The notes under the pieces are model-generated. The model saw nothing but the letters and a program-made list of their open reading frames with translations. It was not told the DNA's origin and made no database searches. Positions 63,890 to 64,000 of a stretch of 64,000 bases of DNA are shown one piece after another. Every line of letters starts with the position of its first letter. Within the stretch, counting starts at the first letter, position 1. The translations under genes were made by a program, and so were the position numbers. Origin of the DNA: Desulfobulbaceae bacterium (lineage in GTDB: Bacteria; Desulfobacterota; Desulfobulbia; Desulfobulbales; Desulfobulbaceae); contig JAABTP010000006.1 of the NCBI GenBank assembly GCA_011389815.1, positions 1 through 64,000 of the forward strand, in the 5' to 3' direction.

Positions 63890-64000
63890 TCAGCCCCCTT
63901 TTTTGAGCAGAAGTTCTTTGCGTCGTTCCAAAGGCAGGCTGTCCACATCAACCAGCTGCAAGGCCCTGGTCGGGCAACCAGCCACACAGGCCGGAGTCTC
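63890..64000 (-). CDS. Ferredoxin-type protein, C-terminal end (gene cut by window edge)
   Basis: 36 codons visible: TPACVAGCPTRALQLVDVD and a basic end (ERRKELLLKKGG). ACVAGCPTRAL is the end of a [4Fe-4S] motif. It continues beyond the window and is probably the 4Fe-4S subunit working with the adjacent FAD oxidoreductase. Confidence 0.8.
   Translation of the reverse strand, partial: ETPACVAGCPTRALQLVDVDSLPLERRKELLLKKGG

Overview
The window reads as chromosome of a Gram-negative anaerobic or nitrate-respiring bacterium of the Desulfobacterota, most likely Desulfobulbales. The grounds are a periplasmic nitrate reductase operon without NapC, a DVU0298-type HEAT-repeat protein, several DUF4388 (PATAN) regulators, LolA, and a chemosensory locus with no flagellar genes. 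A cable-bacterium relative would fit, but the sequence alone does not prove it.

Left part (1-12.2 kb): a type I-E CRISPR-Cas locus that has been heavily remodelled. Array 1 (12 repeats plus a truncated one) runs directly into cas3, followed by casA-casB-casC-casD-casE. Where cas1-cas2 normally follow, there is a RhuM-Fic gene and then only the C-terminal tail of Cas2, immediately before array 2. Array 2 has 14 intact repeats. Its fifteenth is split exactly after its G^TT by a complete 410-bp integron gene cassette whose boundaries can be read to the base. A HicAB module, a last degenerate repeat and a DUF1016 nuclease remnant follow. Effector genes look intact; the adaptation module is destroyed.

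12.2-19.3 kb: a Crp/Fnr regulator, a degenerate 21-bp heptad-coding repeat, and napF-D-A-(small conserved protein)-G-H-B for periplasmic nitrate reduction. 19.4-31.2 kb holds housekeeping and regulatory genes: VanZ-like, S1-domain protein, lolA-murI, MucR-type regulator, FmdB-type zinc ribbon, two tandem cNMP-binding/DUF4388 paralogues, fabB, ferritin, and a nitrilase fused to a heptose-phosphate nucleotidyltransferase.

31.6-50.7 kb: a large same-strand chemosensory region. It has an MCP, CheW, CheY, a CheA with extra Hpt-like repeats, two HAMP-only membrane proteins, a zinc-finger ParA, a PilZ protein, an ABC importer (permease, ATPase, membrane-anchored binding protein) and a TauE/SafE exporter. 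It also has three CheB-like response regulators whose methylesterase domains have lost catalytic residues. No CheR is present. This looks like a chemosensory pathway in which CheB has been recruited to a non-catalytic role.

50.9-64 kb: M48 protease with TPRs, NikR, SixA phosphatase, a second heptad-repeat copy, a Phd/PIN toxin-antitoxin pair, an EEP-family protein, a monohaem cytochrome, a GldA/GldFG-type ABC system with a DUF4340 partner, a 59-residue rubredoxin, a small secreted protein, and an FAD oxidoreductase with the end of a ferredoxin gene. Short GC-rich palindromes of one family (outer arms around GTAGGGGC/GCCCCTAC) are scattered across the whole window, and one lies in frame inside casA.
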